Assembly (NCBI RefSeq): GCF_030009775.1 | Contig: NZ_JASCTH010000008.1 | Location: 62,001 to 126,000 of the forward strand | Length of the DNA stretch: 64,000 nt | DNA from: Actinoplanes sandaracinus | Lineage (GTDB): Bacteria > Actinomycetota > Actinomycetes > Mycobacteriales > Micromonosporaceae | Reading direction: 5' to 3' | In this document: piece after piece, positions 16,890-25,496 of the stretch | Position numbering within the stretch: position 1 is the first letter of the stretch | Layout: each line of letters starts with the position of its first letter | Program-made: the position numbers and the translations under genes | The notes under the pieces: model-generated | What the model saw: only the letters and a program-made list of their open reading frames with translations | Told to the model about the DNA's origin: nothing | The model's database searches: none

Positions 16890-17515
16890 CGGCGTACCCC
16901 CTGGTCGTAGCGGTCGGAGAGGCTGTTGATCAGCAGATCCAGCCCGAGTTCGAAGGCGCCCTCGTCGACCGCCGCCCGATGGGCGGCGAGTTCGTGGGCG
17001 CGGTGCAGGTGTGGATAGCGGTCGTAGAGTTCCGGGTCGGCCTCGAAGCCGAGCGCGAACGAGCCGAGCGCGGAACCGGTGATCAGGTAACGCATCAGCG
17101 CGCCGATGTGGGTGGCCCGGGCCCGTGACCAACCGGCTTCCAGCAGTGCGCCGTAGACGGCCTCGGCCATGGCCAGCCCGGCGGGGCGGCGGCCGGGGCC
17201 GGTGGCCAGCACCGGAACGATGTTCGGGTGGGCGGCGAGGACCGCGTGGTACGACTTGGCCCAGAGCCGCAGCCCTTCACGCCAGTCGTTGGCGCGGAAG
17301 ACGGAGATGTCGACCTGTGCCACCACCGACTCGGCGACCGCGTCGACGATCTCCGCCTTGGTGGCGAAGTGGTTGTAGAGCGACGGCCCCTGCACACCCA
17401 GCTCGGTGGCGAGGCGCCGCATCGAGCACGCCTCCAGGCCTTCGGCGTCGATCAGCATGGATGCCGCCTCGACGATGCGCTCCCTGGTGAGCAGCGCCTG
17501 CCGCGGCCGGGCCAT
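16886..17515 (-). CDS. TetR family regulator of the alcohol/aldehyde operon
   Basis: A 209-residue TetR protein with a typical HTH (about 10-58: [20 protein letters not shown], then [17 protein letters not shown]) and a TetR_C-type ligand domain. It leads the operon with the aldehyde and alcohol dehydrogenases and is divergent from the acyl-CoA synthetase. A 17-bp inverted repeat at 17542-17558, 27 bases before its start, resembles the perfect palindrome at 3608-3624. It is therefore the best candidate for a pathway-wide repressor, perhaps released by an acyl-CoA (inference). Confidence 0.92.
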   Translation of the reverse strand: MARPRQALLTRERIVEAASMLIDAEGLEACSMRRLATELGVQGPSLYNHFATKAEIVDAVAESVVAQVDISVFRANDWREGLRLWAKSYHAVLAAHPNIVPVLATGPGRRPAGLAMAEAVYGALLEAGWSRARATHIGALMRYLITGSALGSFALGFEADPELYDRYPHLHRAHELAAHRAAVDEGAFELGLDLLINSLSDRYDQGVRR

Positions 17516-17541
17516 ACGAGATCTCCTGAGAAAGACGAAAT

Positions 17542-17558
17542 CAACACTGGACGTGTAA
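17542..17558. promoter_or_regulatory. Operator-like inverted repeat between TetR and acyl-CoA synthetase
   Basis: CAACACT-GGA-CGTGTAA has half-sites ACAC(T)/(C)GTGT in the same spacing as TTACACT-CCA-AGTGTAA at 3608. 12 of 17 positions are identical. It sits in the 115-bp divergent gap 17516-17630, where one bound protein could control both directions. Confidence 0.65.
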
Positions 17559-17630
17559 AAACTTACGCCGCTAGTTTAAGCACAGCTGCGACCTGCATCA
17601 CTCCCGAGCTTACGAAGAAGGAGGCTCAGC

Positions 17631-19166
17631 ATGACGACGCTCTCCCTCGCCACCGTCCTCGCCGAGGCCGCACGCCGGTACCCGGAAAAGGTGGCGATCG
17701 TGGACGCCGGCGGCGCCCGCATCACCTATCGCGAGCTCTGGGAACAGACCCGGTCGTACGCGGCCGGCCTGCGCGAACTTGGCATCGGCCCCGGCGACAC
17801 GGTGGCCGTGATGATTCCCAACGTGGCCGACTTCCCCCGCGTGTACTTCGGCGCGCTGGCGGTCGGCGCCCGGATCGTGCCGATCTCGCTGCTGCTCAAC
17901 ACGGAGGAGGTCGGTTACGTCCTCTCCGACAGCGGCGCGAAGCTGCTGGTCACTCACTCGGCCTTCCTGGCCGCCGGCGCTCCGGCCGCGGCCGCGAGCG
18001 GCACGGCCCTGGTCAACGTCGGCCCGCTGCCGGCCGACCTGCCGCAGTACCCGCCCCGGCTGGAGGAGATCTCGGCCGGCCTGGAGCCGCTGCGGACGTA
18101 CGTGACCCGTGAGGCCGAGGACATCGCGGTGATCCTCTACACCAGCGGCACCACCGGGAAGCCGAAGGGCGCTCTGCTCACCCACCTCAACCTGGTGATG
18201 AACGCGGCCGTGAACGTCTTCGACGTGCACCCGCTGACCGGTGACGACGTGGTGCTGGGCTGCCTGCCGCTGTTCCACACGTTCGGCCAGACGGTCGGGA
18301 TGAACGCGACCTTCCGGTTGGGCGGGACGCTGGTGCTGCTGCCCCGGTTCACCGGCGAGGCGGCGATCGAGCTGATGCTCAAGGAGAACGTCACGATCTT
18401 CCACGGCGTGCCGACGATGTACATCGGGCTGCTGGAGGCGGCGGCGAAGGCGGAACGCCTGCCGAAGCTCAAGCTCTGCGTCTCCGGTGGCGCGTCACTA
18501 CCGGTCGCGGTTCTGGAGAGGTTCGCCGGAGCCTTCGGCTCGACGATCTGGGAGGGGTACGGGCTGAGCGAGACGTCCCCGACGGCCACCACCAACCAGC
18601 CCGCGTTCGGCGCCAAGCCGGGTACGGTCGGGCACCCGATCTGGGGCGTCGAGGTGGAGATCGCCCGTCCCGAGGTGCCGGAGCGGGTCGAGTTCCTGCC
18701 CGACGGCGAACTGGGCGAGATCGTGATCCGTGGGCACAACGTCTTCGCCGGTTACCTGAACCGGCCGGAGGCGACCGCCGAGGCGCTGGTGGACGGCTGG
18801 TTCCGGACGGGTGACCTGGGAGTCAAGGACGAGCAGGGCTTCGTCAGCATCGTCGACCGCACCAAGGACCTGATCATCCGCGGCGGGTTCAACGTCTACC
18901 CGCGCGAGGTGGAGGAGGTCCTGGCCCGGCATCCGGCGATCCAGCAGGTCGCGGTGATCGGGGTGGCGGATGAGACTCTCGGCGAGGAGATCTGCGCGGT
19001 CGTGGTGCTCCAGGACAAGGGCCTGACCGAGCAGGAGCTGATCGACTGGTCCCGCGAGCACCTGGGCAAGCACAAGTACCCGCGTCAGGTCCGGTTCACG
19101 GAGTCGCTGCCACTCGGCCCGAGCATGAAGGTCCTGAAGCGGGAGCTGCGCAAGCAGTACTCCTAG
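17631..19166 (+). CDS. Acyl-CoA synthetase (AMP-forming, FadD-like)
   Basis: A 511-residue adenylate-forming ligase. P-loop YTSGTTGKPKG (170-180), A5 motif YGLSE, A7 GWFRTGD, hinge region RTKDLIIRGGFNVYPREVE, and the catalytic lysine K500 in GPSMKVLKREL are all intact. It converts a carboxylic acid, ATP and CoA to acyl-CoA via acyl-AMP. The start ATG follows GAAGGAGG. It probably activates the acid imported or generated by this island (LvaE-like role; inference). Its stop TAG shares CTAG with the convergent NUDIX gene. Confidence 0.95.
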   Translation: MTTLSLATVLAEAARRYPEKVAIVDAGGARITYRELWEQTRSYAAGLRELGIGPGDTVAVMIPNVADFPRVYFGALAVGARIVPISLLLNTEEVGYVLSDSGAKLLVTHSAFLAAGAPAAAASGTALVNVGPLPADLPQYPPRLEEISAGLEPLRTYVTREAEDIAVILYTSGTTGKPKGALLTHLNLVMNAAVNVFDVHPLTGDDVVLGCLPLFHTFGQTVGMNATFRLGGTLVLLPRFTGEAAIELMLKENVTIFHGVPTMYIGLLEAAAKAERLPKLKLCVSGGASLPVAVLERFAGAFGSTIWEGYGLSETSPTATTNQPAFGAKPGTVGHPIWGVEVEIARPEVPERVEFLPDGELGEIVIRGHNVFAGYLNRPEATAEALVDGWFRTGDLGVKDEQGFVSIVDRTKDLIIRGGFNVYPREVEEVLARHPAIQQVAVIGVADETLGEEICAVVVLQDKGLTEQELIDWSREHLGKHKYPRQVRFTESLPLGPSMKVLKRELRKQYS

Positions 19167-19585
19167 CGCAACAGCGGTGGCAGCTCGGCGACGATCGGCT
19201 CGTCGGCGGGCAGCCACGGCACGCTGTTCAACTGGTCCACGGTCAGCCAGCGCATGGAGCGGTGCTCCAGCGCCTTCGGGACGTCCCCACCGAGCAGGGT
19301 GACGGCGTAGACCCGGAGCACGGCACGACCGTGGGCCAGTGGCACGTCCGGGCCCACCCGGTCGCCGACGTCGACCCGTACGCCCAGTTCCTCGGCGCAT
19401 TCCCGGGCGAGCGCCTGCTGCTCGGTCTCGCCGGGCTCCACCTTGCCGCCGGGGAACTCCCATCGGCCGGCCGCCTCGGGCGGTGCGCTGCGTTCGCAGG
19501 CGAGCACCCTGCCCGTCGTGATGATCACTGCAGCGACGATCACCCTGGGTGATGGTGATGGCTTGACGTATTGTTCCGGCCGCAT
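19163..19585 (-). CDS. NUDIX hydrolase, MutT-like
   Basis: A 140-residue protein with a perfect NUDIX box GX5EX7REUXEEXGU at residues 47-69 (GKVEPGE then RECAEELGV). Fold and length match 8-oxo-dGTP-type (MutT) and related CTP pyrophosphohydrolases; WEFPGGKVEPGE is characteristic. ATG at 19585 is used; a TTG 9 bases earlier is possible. It is convergent with the acyl-CoA synthetase, the two stop codons sharing the bases CTAG. Likely a housekeeping nucleotide-cleaning enzyme, unrelated to the neighbouring island. Confidence 0.92.
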   Translation of the reverse strand: MRPEQYVKPSPSPRVIVAAVIITTGRVLACERSAPPEAAGRWEFPGGKVEPGETEQQALARECAEELGVRVDVGDRVGPDVPLAHGRAVLRVYAVTLLGGDVPKALEHRSMRWLTVDQLNSVPWLPADEPIVAELPPLLR

Positions 19586-19770
19586 GGAATCCAAGATCTC
19601 ATGAAAGTTCGTCGTTCAGGTTGCCCGCTGGTGCCCCGATCGTCACGCAAACACGGATATGTGGGCGTGGACACCGCTGGCCGGACGGGCGAAACTGTGG
19701 GACACCGACGATGACGACTCGGCGACAGTTCGGCCACAAGCCGGCAACAACGCTAAGGGGGGGTGCGGTA

Positions 19771-20082
19771 GTGCGGGCGAGAAGACGCCGGGACACCGGC
19801 TCGGATTATCTCAGCGACGCCCTCGCGTTACTGAGCGGCTGGACCCGCGACGGTGTCCAGTTACACCGCGACCTGGCGTGTGACGACAGCCAGCACGCCG
19901 CCTTGACCGAACGTATCAAGGTGGCGGCGGACACTCTCCACATCCGGCCGACCATCCGACGGTCGAACGGTCACACTCAGATCTGTCTCGGTCAGCAGGG
20001 CGGTGGAGCCATCACCGACGGTGAGGTGACACTGGCCGCCCGGATTGAGGATTTCTACCGCACCGTCGTCCAGGCGCCGTAA
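19771..20082 (+). CDS. Pterin-4a-carbinolamine dehydratase-like protein, divergent
   Basis: A 103-residue protein. GWTRDGVQLHRDL, followed by a helix (AALTERIKVAADTLHIRP), a strand (QICLG) and GGGAITDGEVTLAARIEDF, follows the layout of the 4a-hydroxytetrahydrobiopterin dehydratase (PCD/DCoH) family. The family's paired active-site histidines (HHP) are reduced to H-I-R-P, so dehydratase activity is doubtful. GTG at 19771 has an AAGGGGGG ribosome site; longer frames upstream lack one. No pterin-dependent hydroxylase is nearby. Confidence 0.6.
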   Translation: MRARRRRDTGSDYLSDALALLSGWTRDGVQLHRDLACDDSQHAALTERIKVAADTLHIRPTIRRSNGHTQICLGQQGGGAITDGEVTLAARIEDFYRTVVQAP

Positions 20083-20110
20083 ACCCGCTCCCGGACCGTC
20101 ACCCGTGGAC

Positions 20111-21028
20111 CTACGAGGCCCTGGCCCCTCCGACCGGTTGCGTGAGATCCCAGACGTAACGCCGGCCGGCGGGCTTCTCGTCCCGCCAGACGACCTCCCA
20201 GCGGCCGCCCGCGTCGCGTTCGGGCTCGCTCATCCAGCCGTACCCCTGGCGCTCCTTGACACTCGGGGGCTGGTCGCTGTCCGGGAAGCTGAAGGTCATC
20301 TCGAACCTGGTGAACGCGGACGGGGTGCCGCTCGCGGTCGGCAGCCGGTCCTCCCAGACGAGCTGGTCCCAGCCGCGCCGGCGTAGCGGGTTCCACAGTC
20401 CTCTGGGCCGGTACTCGACCTGCCACTCGGTCGGCGTGGTCATCGCCGGATCGAAGATCAGCCAGACCCGCAGCAGCCGGCTCTGCTCCAGCGGCAGCGC
20501 GGTGATGGTTCCACCGACCGGGCGCAGCGTCTTGAACGAGATCTCGTCGAGCCGGGTCAGCCGGTCGGTGTCGGTCGCCACGATCGGCCGCATGGTCCGG
20601 TGGGTGACCAGCGGTTCCGGGGTGGTGATCCGTTTCTCCACGATCCGGTCGCTGTCGTCGTCGGCGCCGATCGTGACCAGCACGTCGAGCGTCTCGGAGA
20701 ACAGCGGCTTCTCCCGGTCGCTGATCCGCTGGATGGCGTCCAGGTAGTGCTGGTGGCCGGCCTGCTGCAGGGCGAGCAACTGCGTCGCGTCGTGCAGGTC
20801 GGTCTTCAACTCACGGATCTTGACGACGAAGGCGAGCTGCCACAGGCGGACCACGAAGTAGAGCAGGCAGGCCAGGAAGACGGCGGTGAGCACCCACTGG
20901 GCGATCCTGGTGGGCACGTCGGTGAGTTGTGCGACGCCCGATGCCAGGCCGATGAGCACGACCGAGACGTTCAGGGTGCCCCTGAACAGGGTGTGATACT
21001 TCGATGGGCTTTCCGGCATCGTCACCAT
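20111..21028 (-). CDS. Hypothetical membrane-anchored protein
   Basis: A 305-residue protein not recognised as a named family. Two hydrophobic segments near the N-terminus (about 16-36 and 42-66) are followed by a possible short coiled coil (KIRELKTDLHDATQLLALQQ) and a large cytosolic or external soluble part rich in Trp and Arg. The C-terminal half contains repeated strand-like stretches (RLLRVWLIFDP, EWQVEYRPRGLW, RWEVVWRDEKP), suggesting a beta domain. ATG at 21028 or 21019. No operon partner; it is convergent with the pterin-dehydratase-like gene. Confidence 0.7.
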   Translation of the reverse strand: MVTMPESPSKYHTLFRGTLNVSVVLIGLASGVAQLTDVPTRIAQWVLTAVFLACLLYFVVRLWQLAFVVKIRELKTDLHDATQLLALQQAGHQHYLDAIQRISDREKPLFSETLDVLVTIGADDDSDRIVEKRITTPEPLVTHRTMRPIVATDTDRLTRLDEISFKTLRPVGGTITALPLEQSRLLRVWLIFDPAMTTPTEWQVEYRPRGLWNPLRRRGWDQLVWEDRLPTASGTPSAFTRFEMTFSFPDSDQPPSVKERQGYGWMSEPERDAGGRWEVVWRDEKPAGRRYVWDLTQPVGGARAS

Positions 21029-21273
21029 GATGGCAACAACGGGGTTCCCGACAAATCCTCACAAAGAGTGACTGCACACGCTTCGGGACGCCTGTTTGCC
21101 CGATATCTGGTGACCGACCGGGGGAACGACCATGCCAGTCCGGCCCACCCGCGGCGATTACTTGCCGGTAACTATTGCCCGCTGAATCCGGGTCGCCGCA
21201 TGCTACCGAGAGCCCCAGAACAATCAATCGATTTAAGCACTTCGATCATCGATCCCCCCGGAGGCGATCACCG

Positions 21274-21456
21274 GTGCTGACCTACATGCAGAGACCGCTG
21301 ACCCGGCGTCACCGGGCCGATCTGCTTCCCCTCACGGGCGGCGGTGAGGGCGGGCAGCCACGCCGGCGCTTCGTGATCAGCCACAACGCCATCTTCGCGG
21401 TGGCGATGCTGCTGTCGGCGGTGCTCGTGGGTCTCGCCACGGTCGCGCTGCACTGA
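21274..21456 (+). CDS. Small single-pass membrane protein
   Basis: A 60-residue protein from a GTG at 21274 preceded by GGAGG (21260-21264, spacing 9). Basic N-terminal half, then one C-terminal hydrophobic helix (AIFAVAMLLSAVLVGLATVAL). No family recognised. The frame is open from 21175, but the upstream part has no ribosome site. The preceding 245 bases (21029-21273) hold no other gene that I can support. Confidence 0.5.
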   Translation: MLTYMQRPLTRRHRADLLPLTGGGEGGQPRRRFVISHNAIFAVAMLLSAVLVGLATVALH

Positions 21457-21601
21457 GGCACGCCGGCCGTGGCGAGTCCGCGAGCGTCAGCTTCCGCCTT
21501 CGCCGCCCTTACCGGTCCGGTCGGACATGGCTCTCCTCATGCAGAACAGATGGACTCCGCTGTCACAACGGAGCCGATCCTCTCCGGGTTGCGCTTCCAG
21601 C

Positions 21602-22336
21602 CTAGGCCAGCAGGCGGGTCGGCAAGGGTGTCTCGATGACTGTGCCGTCGCCGGCACGCTTCACCTCGTACGCCGAAGCTCCCTCGCGGTCGGTGACCGC
21701 CTCGGACAGTGACGTGCCGCGGTAGATCAGCCCCGCGCCGTCGTCGGTGGCGTAGCCGTCCGGCAGGGTGCCGTCACCGACCAGCTCGTGCATCCGCGGC
21801 CGGCGCTGCGCCTCGGCGTCGTAGTGCACCCCGTTGCTGTACGGCAGGAAGCCCAGCCCGTCGGTGAAGCCACGCAGGTCGTACCCGAAACTGTCGGTGG
21901 TGCCGCCCCGGTGCCAGCAGATCGAGCCGGCGGACACGCCGCTCAGCACGACTCCGGCCTGCCACGCCTCGTGCAGGATCTCGTCGAGGCCGTGCACCCG
22001 CCAGACGGCGCAGAGGTTGGCGACGCTGCCGCCGCCGACCCAGATGACGTCCTGGGCGAGCAGGTGCGCGCGGATGTCCACGATGTTCGGCATCGGGAAC
22101 AGCTCCAGGTGCGACGCGGTGAACTCGGTGCCCGCGAACGCCGAGTAGAACGCGCCGATCCGCTCCTGCGGATCACCGGTGGCCTGGGCCAGGAAACAGA
22201 TCTTCGGCGCCTTCTCCGCGTTGGCCAGTTCCGCGGCGAGATAGTGGACCGCGCCCGGCTTCATATCGAGCAGGCCGTACCGGCCGGGCCGGAAGGAGGC
22301 GCTGGTGGCGAGGATGGTGGGGACGTCAGCTGTCAC
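21602..22336 (-). CDS. Peptidase E-like (S51) hydrolase
   Basis: A 244-residue protein of the class I glutamine-amidotransferase-like peptidase S51 family (dipeptidase E / cyanophycinase fold). The nucleophile elbow GVSAGSICW contains Ser135, preceded by DVIWVGGGSVANL, both typical. Substrate is probably a short N-acyl or Asp-containing peptide. GTG at 22336 overlaps the stop of the nucleotidyltransferase gene (GTGA), which fits the coupling seen elsewhere here; a longer start at 22354 is possible. Confidence 0.85.
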   Translation of the reverse strand: MTADVPTILATSASFRPGRYGLLDMKPGAVHYLAAELANAEKAPKICFLAQATGDPQERIGAFYSAFAGTEFTASHLELFPMPNIVDIRAHLLAQDVIWVGGGSVANLCAVWRVHGLDEILHEAWQAGVVLSGVSAGSICWHRGGTTDSFGYDLRGFTDGLGFLPYSNGVHYDAEAQRRPRMHELVGDGTLPDGYATDDGAGLIYRGTSLSEAVTDREGASAYEVKRAGDGTVIETPLPTRLLA

Positions 22337-23166
22337 CGGAGCATCATCGCGCACGCGTCCGCGGTCTCCAGAACGAGATCCGCGACCAGGTCGATCGCCG
22401 TGGTCAGATGCACCGGGTCACCGTCCACCGCGGCGAACACGCTGTCCATCCGCGACTGGAACCGCTCCGGCGCGCCGGGCAGCGCCGCGGCCGCGGCCAC
22501 CGCGCCCTTCTCGCTGATCAGCCAGCGCCCGGCGGCGCCGTGCAGCGCGTGCGCGCACACCCCGGCCACCCGGAACAGGCATCCGGCGACGTAGGCGCTG
22601 TCACCGCGCGACACCGCCTTGCGGGCCAGCCCGAGCAGGAAATCAGCCTCCCACAGGCCGGCCACCAGAGCTTCCGCCAGCGGGCGGGGAAGAATTTCGA
22701 CGCGGCGTCGCAGCGCGGCCAGTTCCCCCGACGGATCGGCGAGGACGCGGCTCAGGGCGAGTTCACCGGGGTACGAGAAGTCGGGCACCCCGAGTGGATG
22801 GCCGGCCTGCATGTGGAAGGCGTACCGCCCCTGCTCGGCATCGGCCCAGCACCGGCGGACCCGGTCGACGTCCCGGTAGATCCAGTCCACCGGGTGGCCG
22901 TCGATCCGCAGCCAGCCGCCGCCGTCCACCCACGGCCCCCACCCGCCGGTCCGGGTCACTCCGGCCCCGGGCCCGGCCACCTCCTCGGCCAGCTTGCCGA
23001 GCGCCTCGGTGTCCAGCGGCGCCCGGTAATAGACGCCGAGATCGGTGTCGGACTCCTCGGTGTGGGTGCCACGCGCCCGGCTCCCACCGAGGACCACCCC
23101 GACGACGCCGGGCACGGTGAGCAGCCGCTCGGCGAGATCGGTCAGGCCGGTGTCGGTCAGCGCCAT
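22333..23166 (-). CDS. Nucleotidyltransferase-fold protein
   Basis: A 277-residue protein with the polymerase-beta-type nucleotidyltransferase signature GGSRARG (27-33) and metal-binding D40/D42 (EESDTDLGVYY), followed by an alpha-helical C-terminal domain. It resembles the kanamycin-nucleotidyltransferase/DUF4037-like group that adenylylates small molecules or tRNA ends, but the substrate cannot be assigned. It forms a two-gene operon with the peptidase E-like gene. Start ATG at 23166. Confidence 0.85.
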   Translation of the reverse strand: MALTDTGLTDLAERLLTVPGVVGVVLGGSRARGTHTEESDTDLGVYYRAPLDTEALGKLAEEVAGPGAGVTRTGGWGPWVDGGGWLRIDGHPVDWIYRDVDRVRRCWADAEQGRYAFHMQAGHPLGVPDFSYPGELALSRVLADPSGELAALRRRVEILPRPLAEALVAGLWEADFLLGLARKAVSRGDSAYVAGCLFRVAGVCAHALHGAAGRWLISEKGAVAAAAALPGAPERFQSRMDSVFAAVDGDPVHLTTAIDLVADLVLETADACAMMLR

Positions 23167-23214
23167 GCCGTTACGGTGGCCCGCGACGGCCCCGGGAGCA
23201 ATGGCCGGTGACCG

Positions 23215-24129
23215 TCAACACAGGGTGGCGGGCTCCAGACGTACCCCGTCGAGCAGTTCGAGGTCCTCCTCGGCGATCAGGATCTCGCCGACCTCCTGCT
23301 CGCGGGCGTCCACCTCGGCCGGGTCCAGGACGGTGACCGGGAACTCTGACCCGTCCGCCGGGCAGACCGCGGACCGTCCGAGCGGCAGGCAGATGTTCAG
23401 GGCCTGCTCACACGCCGGGTCCAGGGCCGACTTGCGGCGTGCGCCGAGCGCCACCACCCGTTCCTGCGGCGCCTTCGTGACGCTGGCGCCGAGCAGGCGG
23501 CGGGCGGTCGGCCTGCCGTCGGTGACGGTCACCAGGTACCGCAGCGCCTGCTCCCCGGGCACGCCGGGCGCCTGGACGCGGCGGGTGCCGCGGGGCAGCG
23601 ACGCGTCGCGGACCACCCGGGTGTCGAACGGGATGACCCGGGTCTCGACGTCGGTCCGGGTGGTCACCATCGGCGCGGCGACCGCTCTGCGGCGCGCTTC
23701 CCCCGAGGGCTTGTCCGCGGTACGGGCGGGGCGCGGCCCGGTCCGGTCGGCGCGCTCGTCGGCCACTCTGGCCCGGCTGAGCTGGTCGGTGGTGGCCGCC
23801 CTCACCGGCACGGGCGGCGCCGGTTTCTCCTCGTGGCGCGGGAGCGGCGGTTCGGCGGCGGCCGCCGCACGGCTGACCACCTCCGGATCCTCCTCCAATC
23901 GCGGGGCGCCGAGGTCGGGGCCGGTGTCCACCTGCGGGGTGGACGCGACGGTCTCTCCGGATGCCGGGCTGGTCAGGGTTGCCACACCGGCCGCCCCACC
24001 GCCGACGAGCACGAGGAACGCGCCCGTGCCGGCGGCCATCCGGACACCGAACGGCAGCCGGGCCCACCAAGACTTTCGTGGCATTTCGAGCAGATGCTGC
24101 CAAGAGTCACTAGTTGTCTGGTTTTGCAC
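23215..24129 (-). CDS. Membrane-anchored G5-domain protein
   Basis: A protein of about 304 residues. After a short cytosolic end there is one TM helix (about 30-52, MAAGTGAFLVLVGGGAAGVA), a Pro/Arg-rich linker, and a G5 domain (about 155-235: TRTDVETRVIPFDTRVVRD, then GEQALRYLVTVTDG). A C-terminal part with a Cys pair follows (LDPACEQALNICLPLG). G5 domains occur in cell-wall-binding proteins and Rpf-type enzymes, so an extracytoplasmic role at the wall is likely. GTG at 24129 chosen; no catalytic domain seen. Confidence 0.75.
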   Translation of the reverse strand: MQNQTTSDSWQHLLEMPRKSWWARLPFGVRMAAGTGAFLVLVGGGAAGVATLTSPASGETVASTPQVDTGPDLGAPRLEEDPEVVSRAAAAAEPPLPRHEEKPAPPVPVRAATTDQLSRARVADERADRTGPRPARTADKPSGEARRRAVAAPMVTTRTDVETRVIPFDTRVVRDASLPRGTRRVQAPGVPGEQALRYLVTVTDGRPTARRLLGASVTKAPQERVVALGARRKSALDPACEQALNICLPLGRSAVCPADGSEFPVTVLDPAEVDAREQEVGEILIAEEDLELLDGVRLEPATLC

Positions 24130-24283
24130 CAAAACATTGTGACTTTCTCAGGCCCGCAGGCAAGTCAGCGACAGTCACTCGAAATGATGACGCCCACGCC
24201 CCGAACCCTGATTCACGCGTTGCTCCGGTGAGGCGGAAAGTCGCTGATGCCCGGCGCGGCCCATCGGTCGTACGATCGGAGCC

Positions 24284-24733
24284 ATGTCCGCCCCCGTCCC
24301 ACTCAGCCCGGAGGAGGAGGCGGTGATGCGTGCGCTCGGCCGGTTCCTGCTGGTCATACCCCGTGCGCTGGACGCCGACCTGATGCGCGAGCAGCGCATG
24401 TCCGCCAGTGAGTACGCGGTGCTGCGCCACCTCTCCGAAACCCCCGGCCACCTCATGCGGATGAGCGAACTCGCCATGGCGTGTGACATGTCACTGAGTG
24501 GCATGACTCGCCTCGCCGCGAAACTCGAGTCGCTCGGCTATCTGCACCGCATCCGCTGTAAGGAGGACGCCCGCGGCGCCAATGCCGTTCTCACCGACAA
24601 AGGCATGGCCCGGCTGCGCGAGGCCTGGCCGACACACCTGGCCAGCGTCCGCCGGCACATCTTCGACCATCTCGACGACCTCGATCTCAAGCAGCTCGCC
24701 GCCGCCTTCACCGCGATGGCCACCGACCCCTGA
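24284..24733 (+). CDS. MarR family transcriptional regulator
   Basis: A 149-residue winged-helix protein of MarR type: SASEYAVLRHLSETPGHL, MRMSELAMACDMSLSGMTRL (recognition helix) and the wing KEDARGANAVLTDKG, with dimerisation helices at both ends. TACGAT at 24271-24276 lies 7 bases before the ATG, so the mRNA may be leaderless. No adjacent efflux or catabolic operon makes the target obvious; the PAP2-like gene follows 91 bases later. Confidence 0.92.
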   Translation: MSAPVPLSPEEEAVMRALGRFLLVIPRALDADLMREQRMSASEYAVLRHLSETPGHLMRMSELAMACDMSLSGMTRLAAKLESLGYLHRIRCKEDARGANAVLTDKGMARLREAWPTHLASVRRHIFDHLDDLDLKQLAAAFTAMATDP

Positions 24734-24824
24734 GGCGCCCCGGGTTCCGGCGCGGACGAGACGGGGGCATGATCCCGCGTTTCGTGCCGCCGGCCGGGAC
24801 CCTCTGGGTTGCGATGATGGCTCC

Positions 24825-25445
24825 GTGCTGAACACTGCCACCGACGACACCCGCACCAGACCAGGCGTCCTCGACCGGATCGCCGTCGCCGTCTCCGAGG
24901 TGCTCGCACCCGCGATCCTGGTGGCCGTCCTCCTGATCGTCGTCGGCTGGCACGCCGGCGACACCCCGGGGGTGTCCCGCTGGTGGGGCCTGCCCGGCGC
25001 GGTCTTCGCCGCCGTCATCCCCCTCGGCTATGTCCTGCACGGCGTCCGCAAGGGCCGCCTCACCAACCATCACATCCCGGAACGCGCCGACCGCCGGATC
25101 CCTCTGCTCTTCGGCACCGCCTCCCTGGTCGCCGGACTGCTCCTGCTGCTGGCCCTGGGCGCCCCGCGCGAGGTGCTCGCCCTGCTCACCGCCGGCGGCG
25201 TCGGTCTGGCGGCGTTCGCTCTGGTCACGCACTGGTGGAAGATGTCGATCCACGCCGGCGTCGCGGCCGGCACGGTGGCGGCGCTGACCGCCGTCTACGG
25301 CGAGATCGCTCTGCTGGGCGCTCCGCTGGTGCTGCTCGGCTGCTGGGCCCGGGTTCGGCTCACGGCGCACACGCCGGCTCAGGTGGTGGCCGGCGCCCTG
25401 GTCGGCGCCCTCATCGCCGGAACGATCTTCCCCGCCCTCCGCTGA
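24825..25445 (+). CDS. PAP2-like membrane phosphatase family protein
   Basis: A 206-residue membrane protein with about five hydrophobic segments. HWWKMSIHAGVAAG and RVRLTAHTPAQVVAGALVG correspond to the PAP2 histidine motifs (SGH and SRxxxxxHxxxD), but the Ser and the final Asp of the canonical triad are not both present. It may therefore be a divergent or inactive lipid phosphatase. GTG at 24825 is chosen because upstream frame lacks homology; no clear ribosome site. Confidence 0.7.
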   Translation: MLNTATDDTRTRPGVLDRIAVAVSEVLAPAILVAVLLIVVGWHAGDTPGVSRWWGLPGAVFAAVIPLGYVLHGVRKGRLTNHHIPERADRRIPLLFGTASLVAGLLLLLALGAPREVLALLTAGGVGLAAFALVTHWWKMSIHAGVAAGTVAALTAVYGEIALLGAPLVLLGCWARVRLTAHTPAQVVAGALVGALIAGTIFPALR

Positions 25446-25496
25446 CACCATGCCGCCTGACGCCCGCTGTCTGACGCCTGACGCCCGCCGCCTGGA

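Noticed and set aside
3608..19166. Antibiotic or polyketide biosynthetic cluster
   Set aside because: No ketosynthase, NRPS, terpene cyclase or tailoring set; the importer plus ligase/dehydrogenase content is catabolic.
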